Source of the DNA: Myxococcales bacterium
GTDB lineage: Bacteria > Myxococcota_A > Polyangia > Haliangiales > Haliangiaceae
DNA: 41,415 nt
Direction of reading: 5' to 3'
Assembly (NCBI GenBank): GCA_947483555.1
Contig: CANKMW010000088.1
Coordinates: forward strand, 1-41,415
Shown: piece by piece, positions 34,101-41,366 of the stretch
How positions within the stretch are numbered: the first letter of the stretch is position 1
Layout: each line of letters starts with the position of its first letter
Position numbers and translations under genes: made by a program
Notes under the pieces: generated by a model
Databases searched by the model: none
What the model was told of the DNA's origin: nothing
What the model saw: only the letters and a program-made list of their open reading frames with translations

Positions 34101-34823
34101 GCCGGGTTCGACGCCCAGGTCGGTGACGTCGTCGATGTCGACGAGTGGCTCCGCGCGTTCGCCTTCGCCACGCTCAGTGGCGCGATCGACAACTACGGCA
34201 GCGGCAGCCAGCACAACGCCGACTTCTACGTCCGGCCCGCCGACGGGCGCGTCCTCTACTTCCCGCACGATCTCGATTTCCTCGGCTCGTCCCGCGGCCC
34301 GGTCGTCGCCAGCGGCGATCTGGCCAAGCTCATCGCCAGGCCCGAGCGCGCCCGCGCCTACTACGGACACCTCTACGACATCATCTCGACGTCCTACAAC
34401 GGCACCTACATGGCCGACTGGTGCGATCGCCTGGGCCGCCTGCTCCCCGGCCAGGACTTCGCCGGCCACCTCGCCTTCATCATCGACCGCGCCAACTGGG
34501 TGATGAACACGGCGCCGGGCGCGGTGGTGGTCGCCGTCCCGCGCGTCGATTTCCAGATCACCACCAACGGCGGCGCCGCCCTCACCGTGGCGACGCCCAC
34601 CGTCGTCCTCGATGGTGTCGGCTGGATCGACGTCGACCAGGTGATGCGAGCCGGGGTGAGCGCGCCCATCGTCCTGACCTGGTCGAGCGTGGCGGCGTGG
34701 CAAGCGACCGTGCCGCTGAGCTGCGGGGCCAACACGATCCAGCTCGACGCGATCGATCGCCACCGGCAAGCGGTTGGCAGCGACGCGCTCGCGGTGATCC
34801 GATCGGGCGCCGGCTGCCCGTGA
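31161..34823 (+). CDS. Lamin-tail and CotH kinase-family lipoprotein
   Basis: 1,220 residues. The lipobox ends at Cys17 (VGVGC) with Gly-Asp-Asp after it. Three lamin-tail-type beta domains follow, opening at about residues 51 (INEIMYHPIG), 205 (FNEVAGAG) and 324 (INEIMYHAPP); each has the typical EW-ELYN phrase or an equivalent. The middle (about 470-650) is beta-rich and perhaps carbohydrate-binding-like (DDVSVVVDP, HVLRLVATGPTEHMHNHLETTL). From about residue 740 a CotH-type kinase domain begins (GVRLKSSERGRPQ, ALRFQPAQPFRGIHRSVMIDR), ending with the signature YFPHDLDFLGS, where Asp1037 and Asp1039 match the CotH metal-binding acids. CotH proteins are atypical protein kinases; secreted bacterial fusions with lamin-tail domains are common in Myxococcota. 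Substrate unknown. Confidence 0.88.
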   Translation: MRSARIAAIVLAVGVGCGDDGEAPPEPGLCAAKALAPWSRTELGVGGAVSINEIMYHPIGAAQLEWVELYNPLAIDVDLSAFRLDGAVGYAFPSGTLIGPRGFLVVGSSVDVPLAVGAFTGQLPDDGGTIELWNNAGRLLDAVSYADVEPWPVIPDGSGAALAKRAPETASEPAEAWTASARVSGTPGTANVAAAPGSLPPGLAFNEVAGAGPDFWLELTNLGAATIDVGGHVIASTTGAELVLAPRPLAPGELLTLTELALGFGAGVGDKLFLYAPDRGAVADGIQVVEVPRGRSAADQEWRYPDVSTPGAPNVFVVHDEIVINEIMYHAPPVTALDGSLVRSSLEWIELYNRSAEPVDVGGFQLVDAVAYELPAGLTMAAGGTLVITKNVAALAAAYPGLSATVVGNFAGSLADSGDRIELRDACGNIVDAVRYHDGGQWPAVADGGGSSLELRNPFADNAAAESWVASDEATAATWQTLTYDGVAAPSSVGPDGVWDELVVGLLDDGVVLVDDVSVVVDPASVATELVAGGSFEAGAAAVRLLGNHRHSEVIVDPTNPSNHVLRLVATGPTEHMHNHLETTLTAGHRITNGRTYRISLRARWQAGSNQLSTRLYFNRLARTTALAVPALHGTPGAPNRAAEANLGPTYRDLHHAPVVPQPGEPVVVSVVAADPDGVAGLTLWYAVDSGGPASEPMTDLGDGRFSAVVAGRPASSVVQFWVAGDDSGGAASTFPARGAASRALWQVDDGLAATNGLHNLRIVMAPAETAWLFDPRNLMSNDSVGATVIDDEREVYHDVGVRLKSSERGRPQVARVGFALRFQPAQPFRGIHRSVMIDRSQGIGFGQRELLFNQAMNHAGTVTSQYDDLIKVLAPRPEHTGPAHLQLARFGDLLLDFQFEDGGDGTLFEYELIYYPTTTDDGTATGQKLPQPDSVVGTPIRDLGDDREAYRLPFIAKNNRWRDDYRGLIRFAKVFGQSGAGFDAQVGDVVDVDEWLRAFAFATLSGAIDNYGSGSQHNADFYVRPADGRVLYFPHDLDFLGSSRGPVVASGDLAKLIARPERARAYYGHLYDIISTSYNGTYMADWCDRLGRLLPGQDFAGHLAFIIDRANWVMNTAPGAVVVAVPRVDFQITTNGGAALTVATPTVVLDGVGWIDVDQVMRAGVSAPIVLTWSSVAAWQATVPLSCGANTIQLDAIDRHRQAVGSDALAVIRSGAGCP

Positions 34824-34844
34824 ACGAGCTGGTTCAGCGTCGGG

Positions 34845-34920
34845 TCAGCGCCACTCGGCGCCGATCGTGAAGCCGTGGTCGACCACGCTGGAGTCAGAGA
34901 CGAAGCGCAGGTAATGGTGA
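34845..34920 (-). pseudogene. Possible relic of an outer-membrane beta-barrel C-terminus
   Basis: About 25 minus-strand codons between the permease stop and the convergent CotH-gene end read HHYLRFVSDSSVVDHGFTIG and then AEWR-stop. Alternating hydrophobic/polar residues with aromatic positions and a terminal G-x-E-W-x pattern resemble the last strands of an outer-membrane barrel. The frame has no start of its own and runs straight out of the permease's 3' end. I infer a fragment left after deletion of an outer-membrane gene; chance is possible in so short a stretch. Confidence 0.3.
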
Positions 34921-34923
34921 CGG

Positions 34924-36150
34924 CTACTCGCGGCGCATCGCCTCGACCGGGTCGAGGCGTGAGGCGCGGAACGCGGGATAGATCCCGAAGACCAGGCCCA
35001 CGCCACCCGCCGAGGTCATCGACAGGACGACCGCCCAGCGCGGCACCACGGTGGGAATCTGGACCAGGATCCGGATGAGCTCGGCGAGGCCGGCACCGAC
35101 CACGACGCCGAGCAGGCCGCCGATGCTGGTCAGGATGACCGCCTCGACCATGAACTGGGCGAGGATCCGTCGGCGCCGGGCACCCAGCGCGCGGCGCAAG
35201 CCGATCTCGCTCGTCCGCTCGGTGACCGAGACCAGCATGATGTTCATCACGCCGATGCCTCCGATCAGCAACGCGATCGCACAGATGCCGATCGAGGCGG
35301 CGGCGATGATGACGGTGATGCTCTCGAAGGTCTCCTGCAGCGAGGCGTTCGAGAACATCTCGAAGTCGTTGTCGGCCTCCGGGGGCACCCCGCGAGCGCG
35401 GCGCAAGAGCGCGACGACCTCGTCCTGGGTCCGCCCGATGCGATCCGGATCGCGGGCCTGGACGGTCACGTGGAGCGAGCGCCTGGTGCCGTAGATCGGC
35501 ATGAACGCGTTGATCGGCATCACCACCAGGTTGTCCAGCGAGCCGCCCAGGAGCTGGCCGCGACGCACCATGGTGCCGATGACGCGGAAGCGGTGACCGT
35601 GGACCCGCAGGGTGCCGCCGACGGCGGTCTGGTCGCTGAACAGGAGATCGGCGACGTCGGCGCCGATGACGATGAGGTTGGTCCCGCTCAGCGCCTCGCC
35701 CTCGTCGAGGAACCGACCGGCGGCGAGCGCGTAGCCGTTGTTGTCGAAGAACGCCGCCGTCGCGCCCACCACCGAGACCATGGTCTGGATCGAGCGGTCG
35801 CCGGCGGAGAGGTCGCGCTCGATCTCCCAGGCCTCGCCGCCGACCTGGAGACAGGTCATGCACTGGGTCTGGAGCAGCTCGACGTCGCGCAGCGTGAAGT
35901 CCTTGCGCTTGTCGAACCGGTCGGGATCGCCGAAGCCGCCGGCGGCTTCCTTCTGGACCTGGAACACGCCCGAGCCGAGCTGGGCCAGGTCGTGCGAGAT
36001 CTTGCGGCGCAGTCCCTCGATCGCGGCGGCCATGGTCACCACCGCCACGACGCCGATCACGATCCCGAGCAGGGTCAGCGTCGAGCGGAGCTTGTTGACG
36101 CGTAGCGTCCGCAGCGCGGCGAGGAACGTCTCCGTGAACGCGGCGATCAC
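34924..36150 (-). CDS. MacB/FtsX-type ABC exporter permease (distal)
   Basis: 408 residues. One N-terminal helix (LRSTLTLLGIVIGVVAVVTMAAAI), a periplasmic domain of about 240 residues (MacB_PCD type), then three C-terminal helices with the conserved GGIGVMNIMLVSVTERTSEIGLRRALGARRRRI between the first two and FGIYPAFRASRLDPVEAMRRE at the end. MacB-like permeases work as dimers with the adaptor and a TolC-like channel to push periplasmic substrates outwards rather than pumping from the cytosol. Its ATG overlaps the stop of the other permease by 4 nt. The two permeases are about 30 percent alike by eye, so a heterodimer is likely. Substrate unknown. Confidence 0.9.
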   Translation of the reverse strand: MIAAFTETFLAALRTLRVNKLRSTLTLLGIVIGVVAVVTMAAAIEGLRRKISHDLAQLGSGVFQVQKEAAGGFGDPDRFDKRKDFTLRDVELLQTQCMTCLQVGGEAWEIERDLSAGDRSIQTMVSVVGATAAFFDNNGYALAAGRFLDEGEALSGTNLIVIGADVADLLFSDQTAVGGTLRVHGHRFRVIGTMVRRGQLLGGSLDNLVVMPINAFMPIYGTRRSLHVTVQARDPDRIGRTQDEVVALLRRARGVPPEADNDFEMFSNASLQETFESITVIIAAASIGICAIALLIGGIGVMNIMLVSVTERTSEIGLRRALGARRRRILAQFMVEAVILTSIGGLLGVVVGAGLAELIRILVQIPTVVPRWAVVLSMTSAGGVGLVFGIYPAFRASRLDPVEAMRRE

Positions 36151-37391
36151 TCGAACCTCAGCGACTCGATCGGGTCGAGGTTGGCGGCGCGCACCGCCGG
36201 CCAGGTCCCGAACAGCAGGCCGACGACGCCGGAGAACACGACCGCGCCGACCATCGCCGACGGCGACAGCGCGGCCCCGACCGGCGAGACCCGGTCGATC
36301 ACCGTCGACGCCACCACGCCGATGCCGGTCCCGACGCCACCGCCGACCATGGTCACCAGGGCGGACTCGGCGAGGAACTGCAGGAGGATCGTGCGGCGCC
36401 GGGCGCCCAGGGCGCGCCGCACGCCGATCTCCCGGGTCCGCTCGGTGACGGTGACCAGCATGATGTTCATCACGCCGATCCCGCCGACCAGCAGGGTGAT
36501 GAGCCCGATGGTGATCGCGACGCCGAACAGCGCCGTGGTCGACTCGTTGAAGACCTTCACCAGCTCGGATTGCCGGTTGATCGAGAAGGTATCGGCGGTC
36601 TCGGGGGCGAGGCCGCGCGAGCGGCGCAGGACCTCGACGATCTGTTCCTCCGCGTCGTAGGTGTGGCCGGGCGCCGCGGTCGCGGCGATGATCAGGTCCC
36701 GCCGCTCGCCGTAGATCCGACCGAAGGTCTCGATGGGGATGATGACCAGCTTGTCGAGGGTCTGACCGAAGGCCTTGCCCTGCGGCTTGAGCACGCCGAT
36801 CACGGTGAAGCGGTGCGGTCCGAGGGAGATGCGGGCACCCAGCGCCGGCTCGTGTGCGAACAGGCGATCGGCGACGCCGGTGCCGATCACCACGACGTGG
36901 GACGCGCTGACGCTCTCGACCGGGGTCAGGAAGCGGCCGGCCGCGAGCTTGAGCGTCGAGGTGTCGATGTACTCGCTGGTGGTGCCCTGGACCCGGACCG
37001 CGTCGACGCGCTGGTCACGGAGCCGGACCTCGGCGGCCGCCGACGCGAGCGGCGCCACCGCGCGCAGGCGCGGCGCGCCCTGGCGCAGGGCCTCCACGTC
37101 GTCGCGGGTGATCGGCGGCCGGTTGCGATACTGCCACCAGTCGTCCTGGACCACCCAGGGGCGGCTGGTCACGTACATGGTGTCGGAGCCGAGCGTGGCG
37201 ATCTGGCGGGTGAACGAGCTGGTGAGCCCGGTCACCAGTCCGTAGATCGTCATCAGGGTGGCGACGCCGATCGCGATGCCGACGGTGCTGAGCAACGCAC
37301 GCATGCGGTTGGCGACGATGCCGCGGAGCGCCGTGGTCATGGCCGCCCACGATTCGACGCCGAGGCGCCGGGTCCGTCCGAAGGTCGTCAC
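36147..37391 (-). CDS. MacB/FtsX-type ABC exporter permease (proximal)
   Basis: 414 residues from GTG 37391, which overlaps the ATPase stop by 4 nt (GTGA). This overlap decides the start against a longer open frame to 37490, whose extra residues are Arg/Gly-rich shadow of the ATPase gene. Layout is as in the partner permease: N-terminal helix (ALLSTVGIAIGVATLMTIYGL), periplasmic domain with GTTSEYIDTSTLKLAAGRFL, then GGIGVMNIMLVTVTERTREIGVRRALGARRRTI and the final FGTWPAVRAANLDPIESLRFE. The two permeases most likely pair around one ATPase dimer. Confidence 0.9.
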   Translation of the reverse strand: MTTFGRTRRLGVESWAAMTTALRGIVANRMRALLSTVGIAIGVATLMTIYGLVTGLTSSFTRQIATLGSDTMYVTSRPWVVQDDWWQYRNRPPITRDDVEALRQGAPRLRAVAPLASAAAEVRLRDQRVDAVRVQGTTSEYIDTSTLKLAAGRFLTPVESVSASHVVVIGTGVADRLFAHEPALGARISLGPHRFTVIGVLKPQGKAFGQTLDKLVIIPIETFGRIYGERRDLIIAATAAPGHTYDAEEQIVEVLRRSRGLAPETADTFSINRQSELVKVFNESTTALFGVAITIGLITLLVGGIGVMNIMLVTVTERTREIGVRRALGARRRTILLQFLAESALVTMVGGGVGTGIGVVASTVIDRVSPVGAALSPSAMVGAVVFSGVVGLLFGTWPAVRAANLDPIESLRFE

Positions 37392-38125
37392 GGCGGCGCT
37401 GCCATGGCCAGCGCGGACTCCGCCGCCACCCGCCGCCCGGGACCGTCGTCGACGATGCGTCCGTCCGACATGCGGATGGCGCGCGGACACTGCGCCGCGA
37501 TCGCGACCTCGTGGGTGACCAGGATCAGCGTGTTACCGCCGGCGTGGAGCTTGGCGAACAGCTCGAGGATCTCGCGCCCGGTGGTCGAATCGAGGTTCCC
37601 GGTCGGCTCGTCGGCCAGCAGGATCGAGGGCTCGGTCACCAGGGCGCGCGCGATGGCGACCCGCTGGCGCTGGCCACCGGACAGCTCGTTGGGGCGGTGC
37701 CGGATCCGGTCGCTCAGGCCGACCCGCGCCAGCGCGTCGCGGGCACGCTCGCGCCGCGCTCGGGCGCCGACGCCGCGATAGACCAGCGGCAGCTCGACGT
37801 TCTCGAGAGCGCTGGTCCGGGCCAGGAGCTGGAAGGTCTGGAACACGAACCCGATCTCGCGGTTGCGGAGATCCGACAGCGCATCGTCGCTCAGCCCGCG
37901 CACGTCCTGGCCGCGCAGCTGGTAGCTGCCGGCGCTCGGGGTGTCGAGAAGGCCGAGGATGTTGAGCAGCGTGCTCTTGCCCGAGCCCGAGGCTCCGACG
38001 ATGGCGACATACTCTCCGCGCGCGATCGCGAAGCTGACCCCGTGGAGGGCGTAGATGTCCTCGCTCCCCATCTGGTAGCGACGGGAGACGTCGCGCAGCT
38101 CGAGCAGCGTGGCCGACTCGCTCAT
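37388..38125 (-). CDS. MacB/LolD-type ABC transporter ATPase
   Basis: 245 residues from ATG 38125, overlapping the adaptor stop by 4 nt. A complete nucleotide-binding domain can be read: Walker A GASGSGKS (44-51), Q-loop Gln96, signature LSGGQ (148-152), Walker B ILLADEP (168-174), D-loop NLDS and switch His205. The opening LLELRDVSRRYQMGSEDIYALHGVSF is typical of the LolD/MacB/FtsE subfamily, which drives mechanotransmission-type exporters rather than substrate translocation through the membrane. It energises the two downstream permeases. Confidence 0.95.
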   Translation of the reverse strand: MSESATLLELRDVSRRYQMGSEDIYALHGVSFAIARGEYVAIVGASGSGKSTLLNILGLLDTPSAGSYQLRGQDVRGLSDDALSDLRNREIGFVFQTFQLLARTSALENVELPLVYRGVGARARRERARDALARVGLSDRIRHRPNELSGGQRQRVAIARALVTEPSILLADEPTGNLDSTTGREILELFAKLHAGGNTLILVTHEVAIAAQCPRAIRMSDGRIVDDGPGRRVAAESALAMAAPP

Positions 38126-39339
38126 CGGCTGGCGGGCTCGGCGCTGACCGTCATGCCATCGGCGAGCTCGCGCGCGAGCGTGCGATACGGCCCCTCGACG
38201 ACGGTGTCGCCTTCCTCGAGGCCACGCACGATCTCGACCTGGGTCTCCGACGACAGACCGACCTCGACGAGGCGCTTCTTCACCACCCCGTGGGCGACCA
38301 CGAACACGACCTTGTCGAGCTTGTGCCGGGGCCGCAGGGCCGGCTGCTTGGGGTCCAGGTTGCCTCGCTCCGCGGGCCGGACCGTCACCGCCTGGATCGG
38401 CACGGCGATGACCTTGTCGTGGGTGTCGGTCGAGATCGTGACCTGCGCGCTCATGCCCGACAGCGTCCGCGGTGGAGGATTGGCGAGCGACACCCACACC
38501 GGGAAGGTCGTGACCTCGTTCTCGGTGCCGGCGTTCTTGACGATGGCGTCGCGCCCACTGTCGATGACCACCCCGGGCAAGGTCCCGGTGCCGAAGGCAT
38601 CGATCTCGACGACCGCCGCCTGTCCGGGACGGATGTAGACGACGTCGTACTCACCGACCTCGAGCCGGACGTCGACTTCGGACAGCGAGCCGAGCACCAG
38701 GATCACGTCCTCGGCGAAGTCGCTGCCGCGCACCCGCTCGCCGACCCGGTGGTTGACCGCCAGGACGGTGCCGGCGATCGGGGCGCGGAGGGTCGCCCAG
38801 CCCAGCGAGTTCCTGGCCTCGGCGAGCGCGGCGCGGCTCATCGCGGCGCGGCTCTCGGCGGCCGACAACTCGGCGGCTGCGAGATCGCGGCGCGAGGTCG
38901 CCTGGGTCACGTCGGACTCACTGACCACGCCGCCGGCGCGCATCTGCTCGAGGCGTTGCGCTTCCTTGGTGAGGTAGTCGAGGTTGGCGCGCGCCCGCTT
39001 GACCTCGGCCTGGGTCGTCTGCAGTTGCGCCTGCTGCTGCTCGACCTGCGATTGGTAGCGCGAGGTATCGATCTGGCCGAGCGGCGCGCCCTCGATCACC
39101 TTCGACCCGACCGCGACGTCGAGCTTGAGCAAGGTGCCGGTGATGTTCGAGGAGACGTTGACCTTGTGCACCGGCTCGATCTTTCCGGCCCCGCTCACCG
39201 AGCGGGTGATCGCCATGCGCGTCGCGACGGCGGTCTGGACCTTCGTCACGGGTCGCGGCCGCGGCTGGAGGCTGCTGATCGCCACCAGGGTGACAAGCGC
39301 CACCACGACCACGGCGAAGATCCAACGACCGATCGTCAT
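38122..39339 (-). CDS. Periplasmic adaptor subunit (MacA/HlyD type)
   Basis: 405 residues. One N-terminal anchor helix (about 6-24, IFAVVVVALVTLVAI) is followed by the standard adaptor order: barrel-sandwich half (ITRSVSGAGKIEPVHKVNVSS, GTLLKLDVAVGSKVIEGAPL), a long helical hairpin (about 95-185, VEQQQAQLQTTQAEVKRAR), the returning lipoyl half (WATLRAPIAGTVLAVNHRVGE) and beta-barrel/membrane-proximal domains (VRLEVGEYDVVYIRPGQAA). Such adaptors bridge the inner-membrane permease and an outer-membrane channel. No TolC-like gene is in the operon. The start overlaps the preceding stop by one base (TGATG). Confidence 0.93.
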   Translation of the reverse strand: MTIGRWIFAVVVVALVTLVAISSLQPRPRPVTKVQTAVATRMAITRSVSGAGKIEPVHKVNVSSNITGTLLKLDVAVGSKVIEGAPLGQIDTSRYQSQVEQQQAQLQTTQAEVKRARANLDYLTKEAQRLEQMRAGGVVSESDVTQATSRRDLAAAELSAAESRAAMSRAALAEARNSLGWATLRAPIAGTVLAVNHRVGERVRGSDFAEDVILVLGSLSEVDVRLEVGEYDVVYIRPGQAAVVEIDAFGTGTLPGVVIDSGRDAIVKNAGTENEVTTFPVWVSLANPPPRTLSGMSAQVTISTDTHDKVIAVPIQAVTVRPAERGNLDPKQPALRPRHKLDKVVFVVAHGVVKKRLVEVGLSSETQVEIVRGLEEGDTVVEGPYRTLARELADGMTVSAEPASR

Positions 39340-40184
39340 CAGTTACCTGCGCCTGGAGGCGGCCCGCCGCCGCCCATGATGGCCCCGGTCACGAGGACGT
39401 AGAGCACGAAGCCCACCGCGCTGGCGACCACCGCCTTGGTCGCCTTGAGGTCGGCCGCCGCGGCGAGCGCGAAGCCGAGGATCACGACCGACCACCCGGT
39501 GAACAGATCGACGCCGCCCAGCAGCCGCTCGAGCGCCGGATGCCCGGTCGGGACCGGCAGCCTGGCGGTGGGCACCAGGGAATCGAGGTCTGCCGATGCC
39601 AGCGCCGTCTGGTTCCACGCCGCCATCGCGGTCACCGCCGATCGGACCGCACCCGGGAGCGAGACCAGCGACGCCGCGGCCATGGCCCGCGTCATCGTGG
39701 GCGTGCCGCCGACGAAACGACCGAGCAGGAAGATGGCCAGCGCGAGGAGCAGGACGCGGCCCGGCGTCCCGAGCCCGGCGTCGAGCCCCAGCTTCACCCG
39801 GGTCACCGAGGTTCGATGGGCGGTGGCCTCGTCGATCTCACGGTCGGTCTTGACCTCGGCGGGCTTGTGGTCGGCGCCGCTGACGATGGTTGGCCTGGGC
39901 TTGATCGCCGCGTTCTCGGCGAGCACCTCGGGGCCCAGATCGAGCCGCGTCCCGATGGCCACGGCCGCCAGCCCCGCGCACAGGATCACGATGATGAGGG
40001 GCCAGCCGTAGCGCCCCGCGGCGACCTCGACTCCGACCCGCCGATCCGGGACCAGGATGGCGACCCAGGGCGCGAACACGGCCGCCACGATCCGCTGCAC
40101 CCGTCCGACGACGGCGGGGTCGCTCGCAAGCTCTGGCGCACGGTCCAACAAGGCGGAGCGTAGCGGAATCTCGCTGAAGCGCAC
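39339..40184 (-). CDS. Yip1-family-like membrane protein leading the exporter operon
   Basis: 281 residues from GTG 40184; TTG starts at about 40160 are possible alternatives. About five hydrophobic helices: one at 60-78 (WPLIIVILCAGLAAVAIG), then a C-terminal bundle (VLLLALAIFLLGRFVGGTPTMTRAMAAAS, GWSVVILGFALAAAADLKATKAVVASAVGFVLYVLV). The GGxPTMTRAMAAASLVSLP and GWSVVILGFALAAAADLK phrases match bacterial Yip1-domain proteins, often near MacAB-like exporters. The central loop is acidic/Lys-rich. It is coupled to the adaptor by a one-base overlap and is the first gene of the five-gene transcript. Role unknown. Confidence 0.75.
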   Translation of the reverse strand: MRFSEIPLRSALLDRAPELASDPAVVGRVQRIVAAVFAPWVAILVPDRRVGVEVAAGRYGWPLIIVILCAGLAAVAIGTRLDLGPEVLAENAAIKPRPTIVSGADHKPAEVKTDREIDEATAHRTSVTRVKLGLDAGLGTPGRVLLLALAIFLLGRFVGGTPTMTRAMAAASLVSLPGAVRSAVTAMAAWNQTALASADLDSLVPTARLPVPTGHPALERLLGGVDLFTGWSVVILGFALAAAADLKATKAVVASAVGFVLYVLVTGAIMGGGGPPPGAGN

Positions 40185-40408
40185 GGGAATCGAGCCCTTG
40201 TGAATGCGCGCGGCAGAACCAACAACGAGCGCGCAGCCCCGCAGCGATCACGAGAGGTTCGGCCCGTGCGTCGTCCGTCCTGATCCGGCGTGGTCGGCTG
40301 CGATCGGCTGAGTCGTGGCAAGAATCTGCCACGGCGCAGACGGCCCTCGAGCGCGGGTCGACGACCGAAAACTTGACAGTGCTGGCGGGGCGTGTCGAGG
40401 CTGGTGTC

Positions 40409-40684
40409 ATGGCCACGCTTGCTGCACCGACGCCCGAGTTGACAGTCTCCGAGCCCCTGACCTGGGCGGAGATCTGCGCGACTTACCCCGACCAGTGGGT
40501 CGGCCTCGTAGACGTGGTTCGCAACAGCGAGGTGGCGTTGGACCTCCGGAGCGCGCGAGTCGTGAGCCACGGCATGAATCCCGGGGACGTGCTGCGGCAC
40601 TTGCGCCCCCTGCGCGCCCACCACCACGACGCAGCGCACTTCTTCACCGGCCGGATCCGCGCCCCCTTCCCGCGCTTCCTGTGA
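40409..40684 (+). CDS. Small partner of the retropepsin-like protease, 91 aa
   Basis: From ATG 40409 (MATLAAPTPELTVSEPLTW). A TTGACA hexamer at 40373-40378 could be a -35 element, but no convincing -10 follows. An upstream TTG (40373) is also open. The core reads AEICATYPDQWVGLVDVVRN, DLRSARVVSHGMNPGDVLRH, a pattern I know from small DUF5678-like proteins, where a short WVxL strand and a GxxxxxVL helix recur; this assignment is not verified. There is no signal peptide. Its stop overlaps the GTG of the protease gene (GTGA), so the two are translationally coupled and probably act together. Confidence 0.7.
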   Translation: MATLAAPTPELTVSEPLTWAEICATYPDQWVGLVDVVRNSEVALDLRSARVVSHGMNPGDVLRHLRPLRAHHHDAAHFFTGRIRAPFPRFL

Positions 40685-41079
40685 CGACGACGCACTTCGA
40701 CGCGACCCGCGACCTGATCATCGTCGAAGCGCGGGTCTGGCGCTCGCTCGAATCGGTGCCGGTGTCCCTGGCGATCGATACCGGCTCCTCGGAGACCGTG
40801 CTCGCGCCCTACGTCGTCGACGATCTCGGCTTCAACCCGCGTGATGGCGACGTGATCACTCGGGTCCGATCGGCGATCGGCGAGGAGCAGGGCTACACCT
40901 TGCGCGTCACCCAGTTCGCCGCTCTGGGGTTCACGCTCCGCGACTTCCGCGTCCACGTCTTCGACCTCGCTGCGGGCTTTGGCATCGACGGTCTGATCGG
41001 CCTCAGCTTCCTGCGCAAATTCAACTACGAGATCCGCTCGATCGAGGGCCAGATCCGGGTCGAGCGCGCGGTGATCTGA
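40681..41079 (+). CDS. Retropepsin-like aspartic protease, 132 aa
   Basis: Starts at GTG 40681 inside the stop of the upstream gene. The phrase SLAIDTGSSETVLAPYV carries the aspartic-protease signature D-T-G-S, with the Asp near residue 38. Residues of about 100-120 (GIDGLIGLSFLRKFN) match the hydrophobic GLIGxxFL motif of single-domain clan AA proteases. With one catalytic Asp per chain, it must dimerise to be active, as retropepsins do. No signal or membrane segment is visible, so the protein should be cytosolic. Substrate unknown. Confidence 0.82.
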   Translation: MTTTHFDATRDLIIVEARVWRSLESVPVSLAIDTGSSETVLAPYVVDDLGFNPRDGDVITRVRSAIGEEQGYTLRVTQFAALGFTLRDFRVHVFDLAAGFGIDGLIGLSFLRKFNYEIRSIEGQIRVERAVI

Positions 41080-41108
41080 TCTGCGGACGGGCCGTCAGGC
41101 TCGGCGGC

Positions 41109-41281
41109 AAGTGATCGGAATGGATCGCCTTTCCGTCGAGCCCGAGCCCGAGCCCGATTTGGTCCGATTCCGACGAGCGAGCGCTCGACGAGCCGCAGAT
41201 CGGGCTCGGGCTCCAGCCTGCGGCTTGGGCTCGGGCTCGGGCTCGACGGATAACGCGCAACTGATCGGAATGATCCAAGTT
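41109..41281. repeat. Structured repeat element with 24-bp perfect inverted repeat
   Basis: A non-coding 173-bp unit. Bases 41132-41155 and 41227-41250 are exact reverse complements (24 of 24) built from GGGCTC units and ending in GACGGA. The 71 bp between them include another GGGCTC run at 41197-41214 and the palindrome CGAGCGCTCG at 41178-41187. The element is flanked by direct repeats of about 13-15 bp around TGATCGGAATG (41112-41126 and 41262-41275). Short overlapping reading frames here are Pro-Glu repeats and not credible genes. The rest of 41080-41415 shows no other convincing feature. Confidence 0.6.
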
Positions 41282-41366
41282 GTCACGCTAAGTACAGGTC
41301 ACCGCAAGTTGGTGATCAGCAGGGGCGGTACAGCTTCGCCCACCGTCTCGATGGCAGGCATCGTCG

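Noticed and set aside
28434..34769. Very long antisense reading frame (about 2,111 codons) on the minus strand
   Set aside because: It lies opposite the M28 and CotH genes, whose translations show clear domains and motifs. Its translation is His/Arg/Asp/Val-rich composition shadow typical of GC-rich DNA.
41021..41286. Two minus-strand frames rich in Pro-Glu repeats at the right end
   Set aside because: They are translations of the GGGCTC repeats and the inverted-repeat element, not plausible proteins.
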